DNA of 64,000 bases from Stigmatella aurantiaca (GCF_900109545.1 NZ_FOAP01000001.1:496001-560000), one strand, 5' to 3'; positions 36,855 to 45,671 are shown, numbered from the stretch's first letter. The notes: generated from the letters alone by a model not told the origin. Numbers and translations: made by a program.

Positions 36855-37418
36855 TTGAAGCGAATTCTGTGGATAGCGGTGTTGAGCGTGGTAGCGGCGC
36901 TGGGAATCACGGCCCTTGTCGCACCGAAAGAGGTCCGGCTTCACTCGTCGATCCGGATCGAGCGGCCCCCCGAGCAGGTCTACGACTTCGTCACCTCGCT
37001 GGAGGCACCCGCGAAGACCTTCAGTGGCCACGGCCGCATCCCTGGGGTGGTGAAGACCGAGGTTGCCGGGGGAGGGCCGCTGCGCGAAGGGGTGAAGGCC
37101 CGCGTTCACAGCTCGGATGGGGCGGTGATGGAGCGGCTCATCACCATCATGGACCGCCCCCGGCACCACGAGTACAGGCTCGCCACCGGGTTCAAGCCGC
37201 CGATCAAGTACCTCCTCAAGTCGGGCCGCGGCGAGTGGACCTTCCAGCCCGCTCAAGACGGGGGCACGCAGGTGGAGTGGATCTACGTGTTCGAGCTGAC
37301 CTCCCCGGTGATGTATCCGCTGGCCTCGCCGCTGCTGAACGGCATGTTCTCCGAGGCCATGGTGAAGTGCCTGGCGCGCACGCGCGAGTGTCTGATCGAC
37401 GAGGCCTCGTGCCGTTAG
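36855..37418 (+). CDS. SRPBCC family protein with N-terminal membrane anchor
   Basis: This 187-residue protein is read from a TTG (MKRILWIAVL...), followed by a hydrophobic helix and then an SRPBCC-type lipid/hydrophobic-ligand fold: RIERPPEQVYDFVTSLE, TLITIMDRPRHHEYR and the C-terminal helix SEAMVKCLARTRECL. The fold binds hydrophobic ligands; no catalytic residues are evident. It may assist the preceding monooxygenase. The start is uncertain, as no strong ribosome site is visible. Confidence 0.75.
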   Translation: MKRILWIAVLSVVAALGITALVAPKEVRLHSSIRIERPPEQVYDFVTSLEAPAKTFSGHGRIPGVVKTEVAGGGPLREGVKARVHSSDGAVMERLITIMDRPRHHEYRLATGFKPPIKYLLKSGRGEWTFQPAQDGGTQVEWIYVFELTSPVMYPLASPLLNGMFSEAMVKCLARTRECLIDEASCR

Positions 37419-37545
37419 GGTGAGGCGGGAGACCGGCCGTCGGCTTCGGCCGCCTCAATGGCGTGACCACCGCCTTCAAGCTCATCCGTCAGGAGTGGCA
37501 CAGGATTGGACGCGTCCGCCGCGACGCAGCACTCACTGACGCCAC

Positions 37546-37752
37546 GTGGCCGCCATGCCGCACGGCCGTGTGGCCGCATTTCTCGCCACTGCACGTGCGG
37601 ACCATGGTCAGAAGTGGCTCGACTATCAGCACGAGATCGGCCTTCGGCACCACCGCGTGAAGCAGAACATGACGGACGGCGCGCCCTCGACCGAGGTCGT
37701 TCCGTTGCGCAATCTCCTCGCGCTCATCTTCAACGCGGCCATCAGGCTGCCT
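37546..37752 (+). pseudogene. Protoglobin C-terminal fragment (relic)
   Basis: The frame includes WLDYQHEIGLRHH, KQNMTDGAPSTEVVPLRNLL and IFNAAIRLP. These match the strongly conserved second half of protoglobins, whose standard form is WLDYQ.EI.LRH ... TDG....PLRYL..FI. The N-terminal half, including most of the haem pocket, is absent, and the frame after RLP is unrelated, so this is a decayed fragment. The surrounding bases 37419-37847 hold no other credible gene. Identification rests on recalled motifs. Confidence 0.55.
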
Positions 37753-37847
37753 GCGGCCAGCCGTGCTGTTCCAAGTGCCGGAAGCGGGAGCGTACAATTT
37801 CGCTTTCGCAAGCTAACCGCCGCCGTTGTATGCCCTAGAATGGGGTC

Positions 37848-38879
37848 ATGTTTTCTCGCGTGGCCTCGTCCGCCGTGTTGCTCGTGTTCGTGTTGCCGTG
37901 GACGGCTATCACGGGGGCTGCGGACTACTTCGCCATCTCCAGCATGGCCCGCCAGGTGCAGTCGGCGAACTGGCCCTCCGTGCAGGGGACCCTCATCCGG
38001 AGCGAGGTGGAGGCGGTGCGCTCGAACAAGAGCACCACGTACGGCCTGAAGGTGGCCTACACCTACTCCGTTGACGGGCAGCGCTACGAGGGCAGTAGGT
38101 ACCGCTTCGCCGCATGGCGCTCGGGGGACGCCGGGTATGCGGAGGAACTGGTGGTGCGCTACCCCCTTGGGACCAGCATCCCCGTGTACTACCGGCCCGG
38201 TCAGCCTTCGGAGGCGGTGTTGCAGGCGGGCCTGGGGAGCTCGGAGCTGTTCCTGCTCATGGTCCTGCTGCCCTTCAACCTGGTGGCACTCTGGCTGGGT
38301 GCCATGGTGGGGTGGGCCTGGAAGCCGGAGCCGCCGCTCTTGTCCACCTTCTTCCGGGAGGACGGCAGCGAGTGCGTCACGCTCGATGAGCAGTGGACGG
38401 CCGCCTGGGTGTTCCTGGCCATGGGGAGCTCCGCCCTGGCGTGTGTCGTGCTCGGAGGACTCGCTGGGGGATTCAACGCACCGCTGCCCGTGGGCGTGGG
38501 GGCCTGGGGGGCCGTCATCGCCTGCGGTGTGCTCGCCGGGCTGTGGTCGCGCGCACGGCGGAAGGCCGGGCACTACGACCTGCGCCTCCATACCCAAACA
38601 CGAAGCCTCTCCCTGCCGCCCTTCTCCGGAAGGAAACACCGGCTCGACGTACGGTGGCGCGACGTGCGGTCGCTCCGCGTCGAACCCCAGGTTCGCACGC
38701 CCCAGGGACAGGTGACCCGCTACCATCTCACGCTCGAGCGAGCGCTCTCCGGCGGCGGGGTGAGCCAGGAAGCCATCGCCAGTTTCATCCGCCAGGAGCA
38801 GGCAGAGGCGCTGGCACGCTGGCTGCGAACGCACCTCAAGGTGGGCGAGGCCGCGCCGGGAGAGCAGCGCTCCGCCTGA
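37848..38879 (+). CDS. DUF3592-domain membrane protein
   Basis: This 343-residue protein has an N-terminal hydrophobic segment, then a DUF3592-like module (NWPSVQGTLIRSEVE, GLKVAYTYSVDGQRYEGSRYRF, YPLGTSIPVYYRPGQPSEAVL), followed by two or three membrane segments (LLMVLLPFNLVALWLG, WVFLAMGSSALACVVLGG, WGAVIACGVLAGL) and a cytoplasmic tail. The DUF3592 module is common in uncharacterised membrane proteins. Function unknown. Confidence 0.75.
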   Translation: MFSRVASSAVLLVFVLPWTAITGAADYFAISSMARQVQSANWPSVQGTLIRSEVEAVRSNKSTTYGLKVAYTYSVDGQRYEGSRYRFAAWRSGDAGYAEELVVRYPLGTSIPVYYRPGQPSEAVLQAGLGSSELFLLMVLLPFNLVALWLGAMVGWAWKPEPPLLSTFFREDGSECVTLDEQWTAAWVFLAMGSSALACVVLGGLAGGFNAPLPVGVGAWGAVIACGVLAGLWSRARRKAGHYDLRLHTQTRSLSLPPFSGRKHRLDVRWRDVRSLRVEPQVRTPQGQVTRYHLTLERALSGGGVSQEAIASFIRQEQAEALARWLRTHLKVGEAAPGEQRSA

Positions 38880-38975
38880 CTCGAGGCAGTGCTTCCGCCC
38901 AGCTCCAAGACCTCGTACGTCTGGAGCTGAGCGTTGGCTGGAAGGGGTGCCCCTGTCCCGTCCAGAGGCAGGCGG

Positions 38976-39890
38976 TCAGGTCCTCTCGCGACGCTGGCGC
39001 GCCCAGGTCTCGAAGCTCATGGGTGAAAGGCCGTAGGAACGCGCGATCTCGGGCCGTGCCAGCACCGGGGCGACGTTGATGTACGTCATTCCTTGCGCCA
39101 CGCCGGGATGCAGGCCGGCCGCGACGGCCTCCTCGACCGTGCCGGACTGGACGGTGTACTCCTTGCCGTCGAGGCGCGAGAGGATCCCAGCGATCTGAGG
39201 AAGCGTGAGCAGGTCACCCGCGAGTTGCAGCGTCACACCGTTGAACGTCGCGGGATCGTTGATCGCCGCTGCGGCCGCCTGGCCGATGTCTTCCGGCGCG
39301 ATCAGCTGGAGGAGCCGATCGGTCCTGACCACCGTGAGCAACCGGCGCCCTTCAACGAAGCCGGCGGGATCCAACATGGGATGGTCCATGAAGGTGGCGG
39401 GCAGGAGGAGGGTCCAGTGCTTGAAGCCCGCGTTGCGGACGAGGTCGCAGGTGGCGAGTTTGTTCTCCCAGTACGCCTCATGCGACTTCCAGCGCCCCTC
39501 CGCCCATCCCTCGATGTTGCGGTGGTCGCCGACGCCGGACGTCGCGGTGTGCACGAACATCTCGACGCCCTGGGCGAGCGCGGCCTCGACGAGGTTCCTC
39601 CCTTGCTGGCGCTCCTTGCTGTGGTCGACACCGGTCGCGGAGATGATCGGTGACTGCATCGAGAAGACCGCCCGGGCCCCAGCGCAGGCGGCGCGCAACG
39701 ATGCTGGATCGTCGAGGTCCCCGACGGCCACCTCGGCGCCAGCCGCCGCGAGGGCCTTGGCGTTGGGCGCCTCCGGATTGCGCACCAGCACTCGCACCGG
39801 TGTGCGGCCTTCGGCCAACAGCGCCCGGGCGGTGGCGCCACCCTGGCGCCCTGTGGCGGCGGTGACGAGAACAGAACCGTTGCTGCCCAT
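38976..39890 (-). CDS. NmrA/HSCARG-like NAD(P)-binding protein
   Basis: This 304-residue protein begins SVLVTAATGRQGGATARALL, the NmrA-type GxxGxxG motif, and continues with VRVLVRNPEAPNA and a FVHTATSGVG element. NmrA-like proteins bind NAD(P) and act as redox sensors or reductases; the catalytic Tyr-Lys pair is not evident. Divergent from the TetR gene across a 104-bp region with a palindrome, so it is likely the TetR target. The arrangement resembles TetR-controlled aldehyde or xenobiotic responses. Confidence 0.85.
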   Translation of the reverse strand: MGSNGSVLVTAATGRQGGATARALLAEGRTPVRVLVRNPEAPNAKALAAAGAEVAVGDLDDPASLRAACAGARAVFSMQSPIISATGVDHSKERQQGRNLVEAALAQGVEMFVHTATSGVGDHRNIEGWAEGRWKSHEAYWENKLATCDLVRNAGFKHWTLLLPATFMDHPMLDPAGFVEGRRLLTVVRTDRLLQLIAPEDIGQAAAAAINDPATFNGVTLQLAGDLLTLPQIAGILSRLDGKEYTVQSGTVEEAVAAGLHPGVAQGMTYINVAPVLARPEIARSYGLSPMSFETWARQRRERT

Positions 39891-39942
39891 AGAAGCTCCT
39901 GGCGTAAGTGGGGGACCCCACCGTTTATTTTCGTGGTTAAAT

Positions 39943-39959
39943 ACGGGGGGGCCCCCCGT
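39943..39959. promoter_or_regulatory. G/C palindrome between tetR-like and nmrA-like genes, candidate TetR operator
   Basis: The 17-bp sequence has 8-bp arms, acgggggg and ccccccgt, around one central g. It lies midway between divergent genes, 36 bp before the TetR start. TetR-family operators usually sit here. The nearby ccgttta at 39921 and the AT-rich flanks could hold the promoter for one direction. Confidence 0.5.
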
Positions 39960-39994
39960 TTGTCAACGAAGGCTCTCGTGAGGAGAAGATTGCC

Positions 39995-40546
39995 GTGGAG
40001 CCTGTGAAGCCGTTGCGAGCGGACGGACGACGCAACCGGGAGCGGATTGTTGCGGCCGCCGCGGAGCTGGTCGGCAGGGATGGCGCGCAGGCGTCGCTCG
40101 AGGAGATCGCGCGGCGGGCGGGGGTCGGCTCGGCGACCCTGCACCGGCACTTCCCGTCGCGGCAGTCTCTGTTGGAGGCGGTCTTCCGCGAGGGCGTCGC
40201 GCAGCTCTGTGCGCGGGCAGCCGCGCAACCAGGCGAGGAGCCCGCCGCGGAGTTGGCGGCCTGGCTCGAGGAATTGACGGTCTACACCGCGGCCAACCGC
40301 GGGCTTGCCGATGCGCTGCTGACCGGCCCGGATGGCCTCTCGCCCGAGGAGCTCTGCTGCAGCGACATGCTGCTCGACGTGTTGAAGGTGCTGGTGGCAA
40401 GGGCGTCATCGGTGGGCGCGATTCACGCCAGCGCGACAACGGAGGACCTGATGATGCTGGCGAACGCGATCGCCGTCGCCAACCAAGACGATCCGCTCAC
40501 CGCGCGCCGGGTGCTGCGCCTCGCGCTCACCGGCCTACGGCCGTGA
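39995..40546 (+). CDS. TetR-family transcriptional regulator
   Basis: This 183-residue protein starts at GTG after AGGAG. The N-terminal helix-turn-helix has RRNRERIVAAAAELVGRDG, SLEEIARRAGVGSATLHRHFPSRQSLLEAVF, the standard TetR form. The C-terminal ligand domain begins AWLEELTVYTAANRGLADALL and resembles the TetR C-terminal type often linked to SBP/hydrolase-type operons. It likely represses itself and nmrA-like through the palindrome at 39943. Confidence 0.92.
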   Translation: MEPVKPLRADGRRNRERIVAAAAELVGRDGAQASLEEIARRAGVGSATLHRHFPSRQSLLEAVFREGVAQLCARAAAQPGEEPAAELAAWLEELTVYTAANRGLADALLTGPDGLSPEELCCSDMLLDVLKVLVARASSVGAIHASATTEDLMMLANAIAVANQDDPLTARRVLRLALTGLRP

Positions 40547-40589
40547 ACGCAGCGAGAGCGCCTCCTCCCGGCCTCCGCTGCGAGACCGG

Positions 40590-43184
40590 CTAGGGCAGGA
40601 GTTCGACGTATCCGTCCGTTCCATGCACGCGGATCCGCTGCCCATCCCGGATCCGCCGGGTGGCATGCTCCACCCCCACGACGGCTGGCAAGCCGTACTC
40701 CCGTGCGATCACCGCGCCATGGGTCATCATGCCTCCCACCTCTGTGACCAGGCCCTTGATCGCGACGAACAGGGGCGTCCAGCTGGGGTCCGTGTAGGCG
40801 GTGACCAGGATGTCACCCGCTTCGAGAGCGGCCTCCTTCATGTCCAGGATGACGCGGGCCCGCCCCTCGATGGTCCCGGCGGAAACCGGTAAGCCGGCCA
40901 GCGCGCCGGCCGGCACATCGTCGCGCCCGTACGCCCCGGTGATGACCTCTCCGTCCGACGTGAGCACCCGGGGCGGCGTGAGCGCTTGATACGACCTGAA
41001 GGCGTCCTTGCGCTGGCGAATGAGTGGGGCATCCACCTGGTTCGTGCGCACGGCGGTGTGGAGTTCCTGGAACGTGAGGAAGAAGAGGTCTTCCTTCTCC
41101 CGAAGCACGTGGGCCTCCACGAGGCGCTCGGCTTCTTTCAACAAGGCCTGCTTGTAAACGAAGTAGCGGTTGACGATGCCGTACTTCGGATACTCCCGGT
41201 ACCCGATGAAGGTCCGGACCCGGTCAATCATCCGCTTGGTCTCTACGGCCTTCCGCTCACCGTCCGGCAAGGTCCGCAGGCGCTCCAGCAGCTCCTGTTC
41301 CTTCTTCCAGGCCTCCTGCCGCCCTTGCTCGAAGCGCCGCTTGCCGGCGCCCGGCTCGAAGTTCTTGATGTTGCCGAGGAGGATGGGCACGAGCGTGGTG
41401 GGGCGTTCGCTCCAACGCGGCCTCGTGATGTCGATCTCGCCGGCGCAGCGCATGCCGTACGTGTCGAGGTAGGCCCGGATGGCGTCTCGCGCTTCCCGCC
41501 CGCCCGCGAGCTTGGCCAGCTCGTCCAGGAAGCCCTCGTCCTCGACGTGCTGCAGAAAGGCCACCACGTCCGGATGCGGGCGGATCACGTCCGCGACGTC
41601 CAGGAGCGCCAGCCCCATCTCCGACGTGACGTTGTGGGGGACGGACTGCGTGAGCGTGTCGGCCGCGTTCTTCTCGCCCAGCCACGCCCGCATCTGCGCG
41701 TTGAGCCACCAGGTGGCCTCCACCGCCGCCATGATGACCTGATGGCTTCGCGGATCGAACAAGAGCCGCTTCAGCTCCTGGATGTCCTCCAGGATGAAGT
41801 CGAACAGCGCCGAGCCGGACTTCGTCCGGATGTCGCGCTTCAAGGCGGCGATGGAGGACTGGCTGCGCCCGATCAGCTCGTCGACGATGGCCGGATCGGC
41901 CTCGATCGGGGTTGGTGCGCCGCCCGCCGGCGCCCCGCTGGGCCCCTCGTCCGGGAGCGGCCGGATGAAGTCGCCGCGTCCGAGGACGGTCTGCAGCGCG
42001 TCCCTGATCAACGGATCGGATTTCCCCAGGACCTCCAGGAGGCCTTCGCGGCTCGCTGGCGAAGCCAGGCCCTGGGTGACGTCGATGAACAGCCTCCCGC
42101 CAGTCTCGTACATCGGCCGCAAGGCCGTCAGCTGGAACAGGGAGAGCCCCAGGGGTTTCATGGCGTCGGTCATCATCTGCTGATGCCCGACGGAGACGTA
42201 GACGTGGTTCTCCCGGTCGCCCGCCGCGGGGATGGGGAACAGCGTGGTAATCGGCCGGCTCTGGACGATCTGGAAGTCATCGTCGGCCAGGCACCATTCG
42301 ATGTCCTGGGGGCGGCCGAAGTGCGCCTCAATCCGGCGGCCCAGCTGCGCGAGCCGCACGGCCTGCGCAGCCGTCAGGGCTGGCTGCTGCTGCCGATGCA
42401 ACTCGATCGCCTGTTGCTGCGTTCCGCCTGCCGGCGAGGCGTGGATGGCCAGCTGCTTGGTGGCGATCGCCTTGGCGATGAGCTCGCCGTCCCGCACCTT
42501 GTAGGTGTCTGCGTTCACCAGGCCGGAGACCAGGGCCTCGCCGAGGCCGAAGCTGGCCTCCACGGAGGCGATCTTCCGGTTGGAGGTGACGGGGTCGGCC
42601 GTGAACAGGATACCGGACGCCTGCGGGAAGACCATCTGCTGCACGGCCACTGCCATGCGGACCTTCCGGTGGTCGAAGCCGTTCCGCAGGCGGTAGGTCA
42701 CGGCCCGCTCGGTGAAGAGTGAAGCCCAGCACCGGCGGACGTGCTGGAGGATCTCCGGCGGCCCCACGACGTTCAGGTACGTGTCCTGCTGGCCCGCGAA
42801 GGAGGCCGTCGGCAAGTCCTCCGCCGTCGCGCTCGAGCGGACGGCATAGGCGGCTTGCTCGCCGAACTGGGCGAGCGGGCCGGTGATCGCCGCTGCCAGA
42901 TCGTCAGGAATGGCGGTCCCCTCGAGGGTTCGGCGGATCTCAGCGCTGAGCGCGCGAATCTGCTCCCGCTCTTCCAGCGTCAGACGCGACAGCCGATCGA
43001 GCTGCTCGTCGATCGATGGCGCTTCCGCCATGATCCGCTGGAAGGCGTCCGTCGTCACGCAAAAGCCAGCCGGCACGCGGATGCCTTCGATCCGCGAAAG
43101 CTCCCCCAGATGCGCGCCCTTGCCGCCAACGGCCGCGAGCTGCGCCTGGTCGATTTCCTGGAAACCCAACACGTAGTGGCCCAT
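40590..43184 (-). CDS. rph: Rifampicin phosphotransferase-like protein (PEP-synthase fold)
   Basis: This 864-residue protein starts at MGHYVLGFQEID, with GAGGTGAG upstream. The order of domains is an N-terminal ATP-grasp nucleotide domain (VGGKGAHLGEL, AYAVRSSATAEDLPTASFAGQQDTYLNV split across conserved blocks, GILFTADPVT), a large helical middle domain (about 330-760), and a C-terminal swivelling domain with phosphate-carrier His822 in MMTHGAVIAREYG. The length and layout match rifampin phosphotransferase (about 865 residues), which inactivates rifamycins by phosphorylation. Phosphoenolpyruvate synthase itself differs in length and lacks this middle domain. The drug target here is inferred; other small-molecule phosphorylation is possible. 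Confidence 0.82.
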   Translation of the reverse strand: MGHYVLGFQEIDQAQLAAVGGKGAHLGELSRIEGIRVPAGFCVTTDAFQRIMAEAPSIDEQLDRLSRLTLEEREQIRALSAEIRRTLEGTAIPDDLAAAITGPLAQFGEQAAYAVRSSATAEDLPTASFAGQQDTYLNVVGPPEILQHVRRCWASLFTERAVTYRLRNGFDHRKVRMAVAVQQMVFPQASGILFTADPVTSNRKIASVEASFGLGEALVSGLVNADTYKVRDGELIAKAIATKQLAIHASPAGGTQQQAIELHRQQQPALTAAQAVRLAQLGRRIEAHFGRPQDIEWCLADDDFQIVQSRPITTLFPIPAAGDRENHVYVSVGHQQMMTDAMKPLGLSLFQLTALRPMYETGGRLFIDVTQGLASPASREGLLEVLGKSDPLIRDALQTVLGRGDFIRPLPDEGPSGAPAGGAPTPIEADPAIVDELIGRSQSSIAALKRDIRTKSGSALFDFILEDIQELKRLLFDPRSHQVIMAAVEATWWLNAQMRAWLGEKNAADTLTQSVPHNVTSEMGLALLDVADVIRPHPDVVAFLQHVEDEGFLDELAKLAGGREARDAIRAYLDTYGMRCAGEIDITRPRWSERPTTLVPILLGNIKNFEPGAGKRRFEQGRQEAWKKEQELLERLRTLPDGERKAVETKRMIDRVRTFIGYREYPKYGIVNRYFVYKQALLKEAERLVEAHVLREKEDLFFLTFQELHTAVRTNQVDAPLIRQRKDAFRSYQALTPPRVLTSDGEVITGAYGRDDVPAGALAGLPVSAGTIEGRARVILDMKEAALEAGDILVTAYTDPSWTPLFVAIKGLVTEVGGMMTHGAVIAREYGLPAVVGVEHATRRIRDGQRIRVHGTDGYVELLP

Positions 43185-43459
43185 ACGCTCACCTCTCTCT
43201 CGCGGAAGGGCCATACAGTACTCCGGACTGCGGCTTGAGCCTCTCCTGCTCAGCTCCACCCAGGAATGACAAGGTGCGCGGCGCAAGCCTCGCTGCTGCG
43301 TGTCCTCGAGGTGGGGGCTTTCAACAGTAACGCATGTGCCCCCAGTGTGCTCTTCCAAACGGGACGGGGCGCGGCAGAACGAACCGGCGTAAGCTCAGCA
43401 AGACTTGGATGCGCCTCGCGACCGCCCTCGCGGCGCAGATTGGACGGAGCCTTTTCAGA

Positions 43460-43912
43460 ATGATCCTCCGCAATGTCACAGATGAGGACCTTCCCATCTT
43501 CTTCGAACACCAGCGTGACCCAGAAGCGCTGCGCATGGCCGCATTTCCATCGCGGGAGCGCGATGCGTTCATGACCCACTGGCGCACCAAGGTTCTTCGT
43601 CCTGAAAACGTCACCCGCACCATCGTGATGGGCCGCATGGCCGTTGGGTACATCGGCAGCTGGGAACAGGATGCCAAGCGCCTCGTCGGCTATTGGATTG
43701 GCCGAGAGCACTGGGGCAAAGGCATCGCTACCCAGGCCCTCTCGGAGTTTCTCGTGCAGGAGCCCGCCCGGCCGCTTGAGGCGTGGGTCGCTCTCCACAA
43801 CCTCGCGTCGATCCGCGTCCTCGAGAAGTGTGGCTTCCACACCATGAGCAGCGAGAACCCTCATCACCCGGGTGAAGTTGCCGAAGTCCTCATGAGGTTA
43901 GGTCCGGCGTAG
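43460..43912 (+). CDS. GNAT acetyltransferase
   Basis: The 150-residue form starts MILRNVTDEDLPIFFEHQRD; longer in-frame starts at 43409 and 43334 exist but lack support. Motifs are YWIGREHWGKGIATQAL (acetyl-CoA loop) and VALHNLASIRVLEKCGF. Substrate unknown. It lies 275 bp from rph on the other strand. Confidence 0.85.
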   Translation: MILRNVTDEDLPIFFEHQRDPEALRMAAFPSRERDAFMTHWRTKVLRPENVTRTIVMGRMAVGYIGSWEQDAKRLVGYWIGREHWGKGIATQALSEFLVQEPARPLEAWVALHNLASIRVLEKCGFHTMSSENPHHPGEVAEVLMRLGPA

Positions 43913-43963
43913 TGAGTGTGGCTTGCGCTACGATGGCCTCCGGTCCAAATTCCGGCGCCTCGT

Positions 43964-44043
43964 CATGCCCGCCAACACCTCCAGATGTAGCCGGTGGGCT
44001 GCGTAGGGCTGCAGCCGCACTCGTCCAGGAAGTAGAGGTTTAA
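43964..44043 (-). mobile_element. IS630-type transposase fragment (relic)
   Basis: Read on the minus strand, the segment gives NLYFLDECGCSPTQPTGY followed by IWRC and a stop. It resembles the conserved FxDE(C/S)G(F)xPTxPTxYxW block around the second catalytic Asp of IS630-family transposases. No more of the element is seen on either side, so it is a short decayed piece. Call rests on recalled motif. Confidence 0.42.
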
Positions 44044-44045
44044 CT

Positions 44046-44396
44046 TTACTTCACTTCGCGCGTCAGCCGGGAGTCCCACGGGCACCAGTGACCGCCAGGG
44101 AGAAACGCGCCACCCGCTTCGTCCAAGTGATCTTCGACGTACACCATGTTGGCATCACAGACTTCAATGGCCACCGAGAAGAACCTGATGGTCACCGGAT
44201 CAAGATGGAACGAGAATCGCGGGTTGTAGTCCTTGCGCTGCTTGATAATCCTCCCGTGGACGTGAACCTCGTGCTGCTCTTCGCCGGAGAGTATCCGGCG
44301 CGCATGTGCAATGGTGTTGTCGTCGGTCAGTTCAATGAAAAACTCAACTCCAGGTGAGCTTGGCTGAGTGAATGCGAAGAGGGTCGCCTTTGCCAT
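44046..44396 (-). CDS. BP74-related protein
   Basis: This 116-residue protein starts ATG after AAGGAG (6 bases). It has LFAFTQPSSPGVEFFIELTDD, HARRILSGEEQHEVHVHG, YNPRFSFHLDPVTIRFF, and EVCDANMVYVEDHLDEAGG followed by WCPWDSRL. These match the repeat region of Dictyostelium calmodulin-binding protein BP74 and its bacterial relatives. No signal peptide is evident. It is AT-richer than surrounding genes and lies next to an IS630 relic, which points to gene transfer. Its bacterial function is unknown. Confidence 0.68.
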   Translation of the reverse strand: MAKATLFAFTQPSSPGVEFFIELTDDNTIAHARRILSGEEQHEVHVHGRIIKQRKDYNPRFSFHLDPVTIRFFSVAIEVCDANMVYVEDHLDEAGGAFLPGGHWCPWDSRLTREVK

Positions 44397-44422
44397 TGTG
44401 GACTCCTTGGGTGAGCGGGTTG

Positions 44423-44450
44423 ATTATGATTTTCATGTTTTTGTCTGCAA
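44423..44450 (-). promoter_or_regulatory. Candidate sigma-70-like promoter for the BP74-like gene
   Basis: On the minus strand TTGCAG (44445-44450) and CATAAT (44423-44428) are 16 bp apart, in a locally AT-rich stretch, ahead of the AAGGAG ribosome site. Such a readable -35/-10 pair is unusual in this GC-rich window. Confidence 0.5.
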
Positions 44451-44586
44451 CTTATTTTTCTGGTTGCGCACGTGAAGTCGTGTGATTCGTCACTTACTGG
44501 AAAATAGTTGCACAGCGCGCCCGTTCTCGCGCGCCTTGATGCACTGTCGGAGGTTGCCTTGATGCACCCAAGGAGGAGGCTGACGC

Positions 44587-45162
44587 GTGCACGAGTACGA
44601 TTTGATCGCGGACTGGTATGCATCCCAACGCACAGGCCACATGGGCGTCCCGGAAGTGACCGCGCTCGCGGCCTCACTTCCGGCCGGCGCCTCGGTGTTG
44701 GACGCCGGCTGCGGCACGGGATTGCCGCTGACGCGGGTGCTGCTGGAGCATGGCTGCCACGTGATGGGCGTGGATAGCTCCCGCGAACTGCTGGCGCGAT
44801 TTCAAGCGAACTTCCCCCACGTGCCGGTGGTCTGTGCGTCCATCCAGTCGTGTGAGCTTCAGGCGTGGACGTTCGACGCCGCGATTGCATGGGGGGTCCT
44901 GTTCCACCTGCGCCACGAAGAGCAGGAACAGGCAATCGCCAATATCGCGAGGGCATTGAAACCTGGCGCCGCGTTCCTCTTCACCTCCGGCGACGCCCAC
45001 GGCTCCATCGACGGCGAGCCGATGAATGGCGTGCCGTTCCGCTATCACTCGTACAGCGTCGACGGGTATCGCGACCTGCTGCGCACGTACGGGCTCACGT
45101 TGGACGCGACACATAGGGACCGAGGCAAGAACGTCTATTTCCTGTCGCGCAAGACTGGATAA
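44587..45162 (+). CDS. Class I SAM-dependent methyltransferase
   Basis: This 191-residue protein starts at GTG behind AGGAGG. Motif I is SVLDAGCGTGLPLTRVLL, motif II GVDSSRELLARF, and motif IV-like FDAAIAWGVLFHL. The type resembles small-molecule or thiopurine-like methyltransferases. Substrate unknown. It is AT-richer at its 5' end than typical genes here. Confidence 0.85.
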   Translation: MHEYDLIADWYASQRTGHMGVPEVTALAASLPAGASVLDAGCGTGLPLTRVLLEHGCHVMGVDSSRELLARFQANFPHVPVVCASIQSCELQAWTFDAAIAWGVLFHLRHEEQEQAIANIARALKPGAAFLFTSGDAHGSIDGEPMNGVPFRYHSYSVDGYRDLLRTYGLTLDATHRDRGKNVYFLSRKTG

Positions 45163-45671
45163 AGAGGCTTCTCGCCAGCCGTGACACACTGGCTGCCCAG
45201 CGCGGCGTGTTGGGGCCGGTGTGGCTCTGGAGGCGCTGGACCCCTGTGGGACACAAGGGCCCCGCGATGTCCACCGCGTGGCCCGTGAAAAGCAAAAAGG
45301 CTCTGTCGGGGACCGATTGACTCTCAGCGAACTTCACTGCTTGTGTGCCTGCACATCATGGCGAAGGGGCGCTGTCTGCTTTCCGCCCACAGGTGTCGAG
45401 GTGGGTGGGGAGGCACATGTCTTCGAGGCGCGCACAGGCCCAGGGGCGAAGTGCTGGCCGGGAGCACCGCGCCTAACCCGATGGGCCGAGCTGACGACGC
45501 CCTCGTGCACGCCTCGCTCACTCGCCTTGGCACACGGTTCGACACGGTCTTGACGCGCTCAGGACGCAGCGACCGGGTTTTGGGAGGCCCGCTGGGGGCG
45601 CCGGCGCTCGATGATGGAGCGGGCCTGGAGTGGCGCGTGCCGTGACTCGGCTCTGAGGCGGGGCAGGCCGC
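45163..45671. other. Gene-free region with partial copy of the tRNA-Asn downstream sequence
   Basis: No credible gene is visible in 509 bp. Bases 45259-45309 align with 51880-51930 (about 85-90% identical by eye), including a perfect 18-bp match ggcccgtgaaaagcaaaa at 45280-45297 and 51902-51919. The match at 51880 runs into the tRNA-Asn terminator; the copy here stops in the middle of that stem-loop. Both are in the same orientation. Confidence 0.55.

Noticed and set aside
40986-42722. Plus-strand frame of 578 codons
   Set aside because: Antisense to the rifampicin-phosphotransferase-like gene.
44046-44396. Treating the BP74-like frame as a chance frame
   Set aside because: It has a strong ribosome site, a promoter and conserved motifs, so it was kept as a gene.
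45221-45645. Small plus-strand frames in the 45.2-45.6 kb gap
   Set aside because: No ribosome site or family match; the segment partly copies the tRNA-Asn downstream region, which is not coding at the other site.
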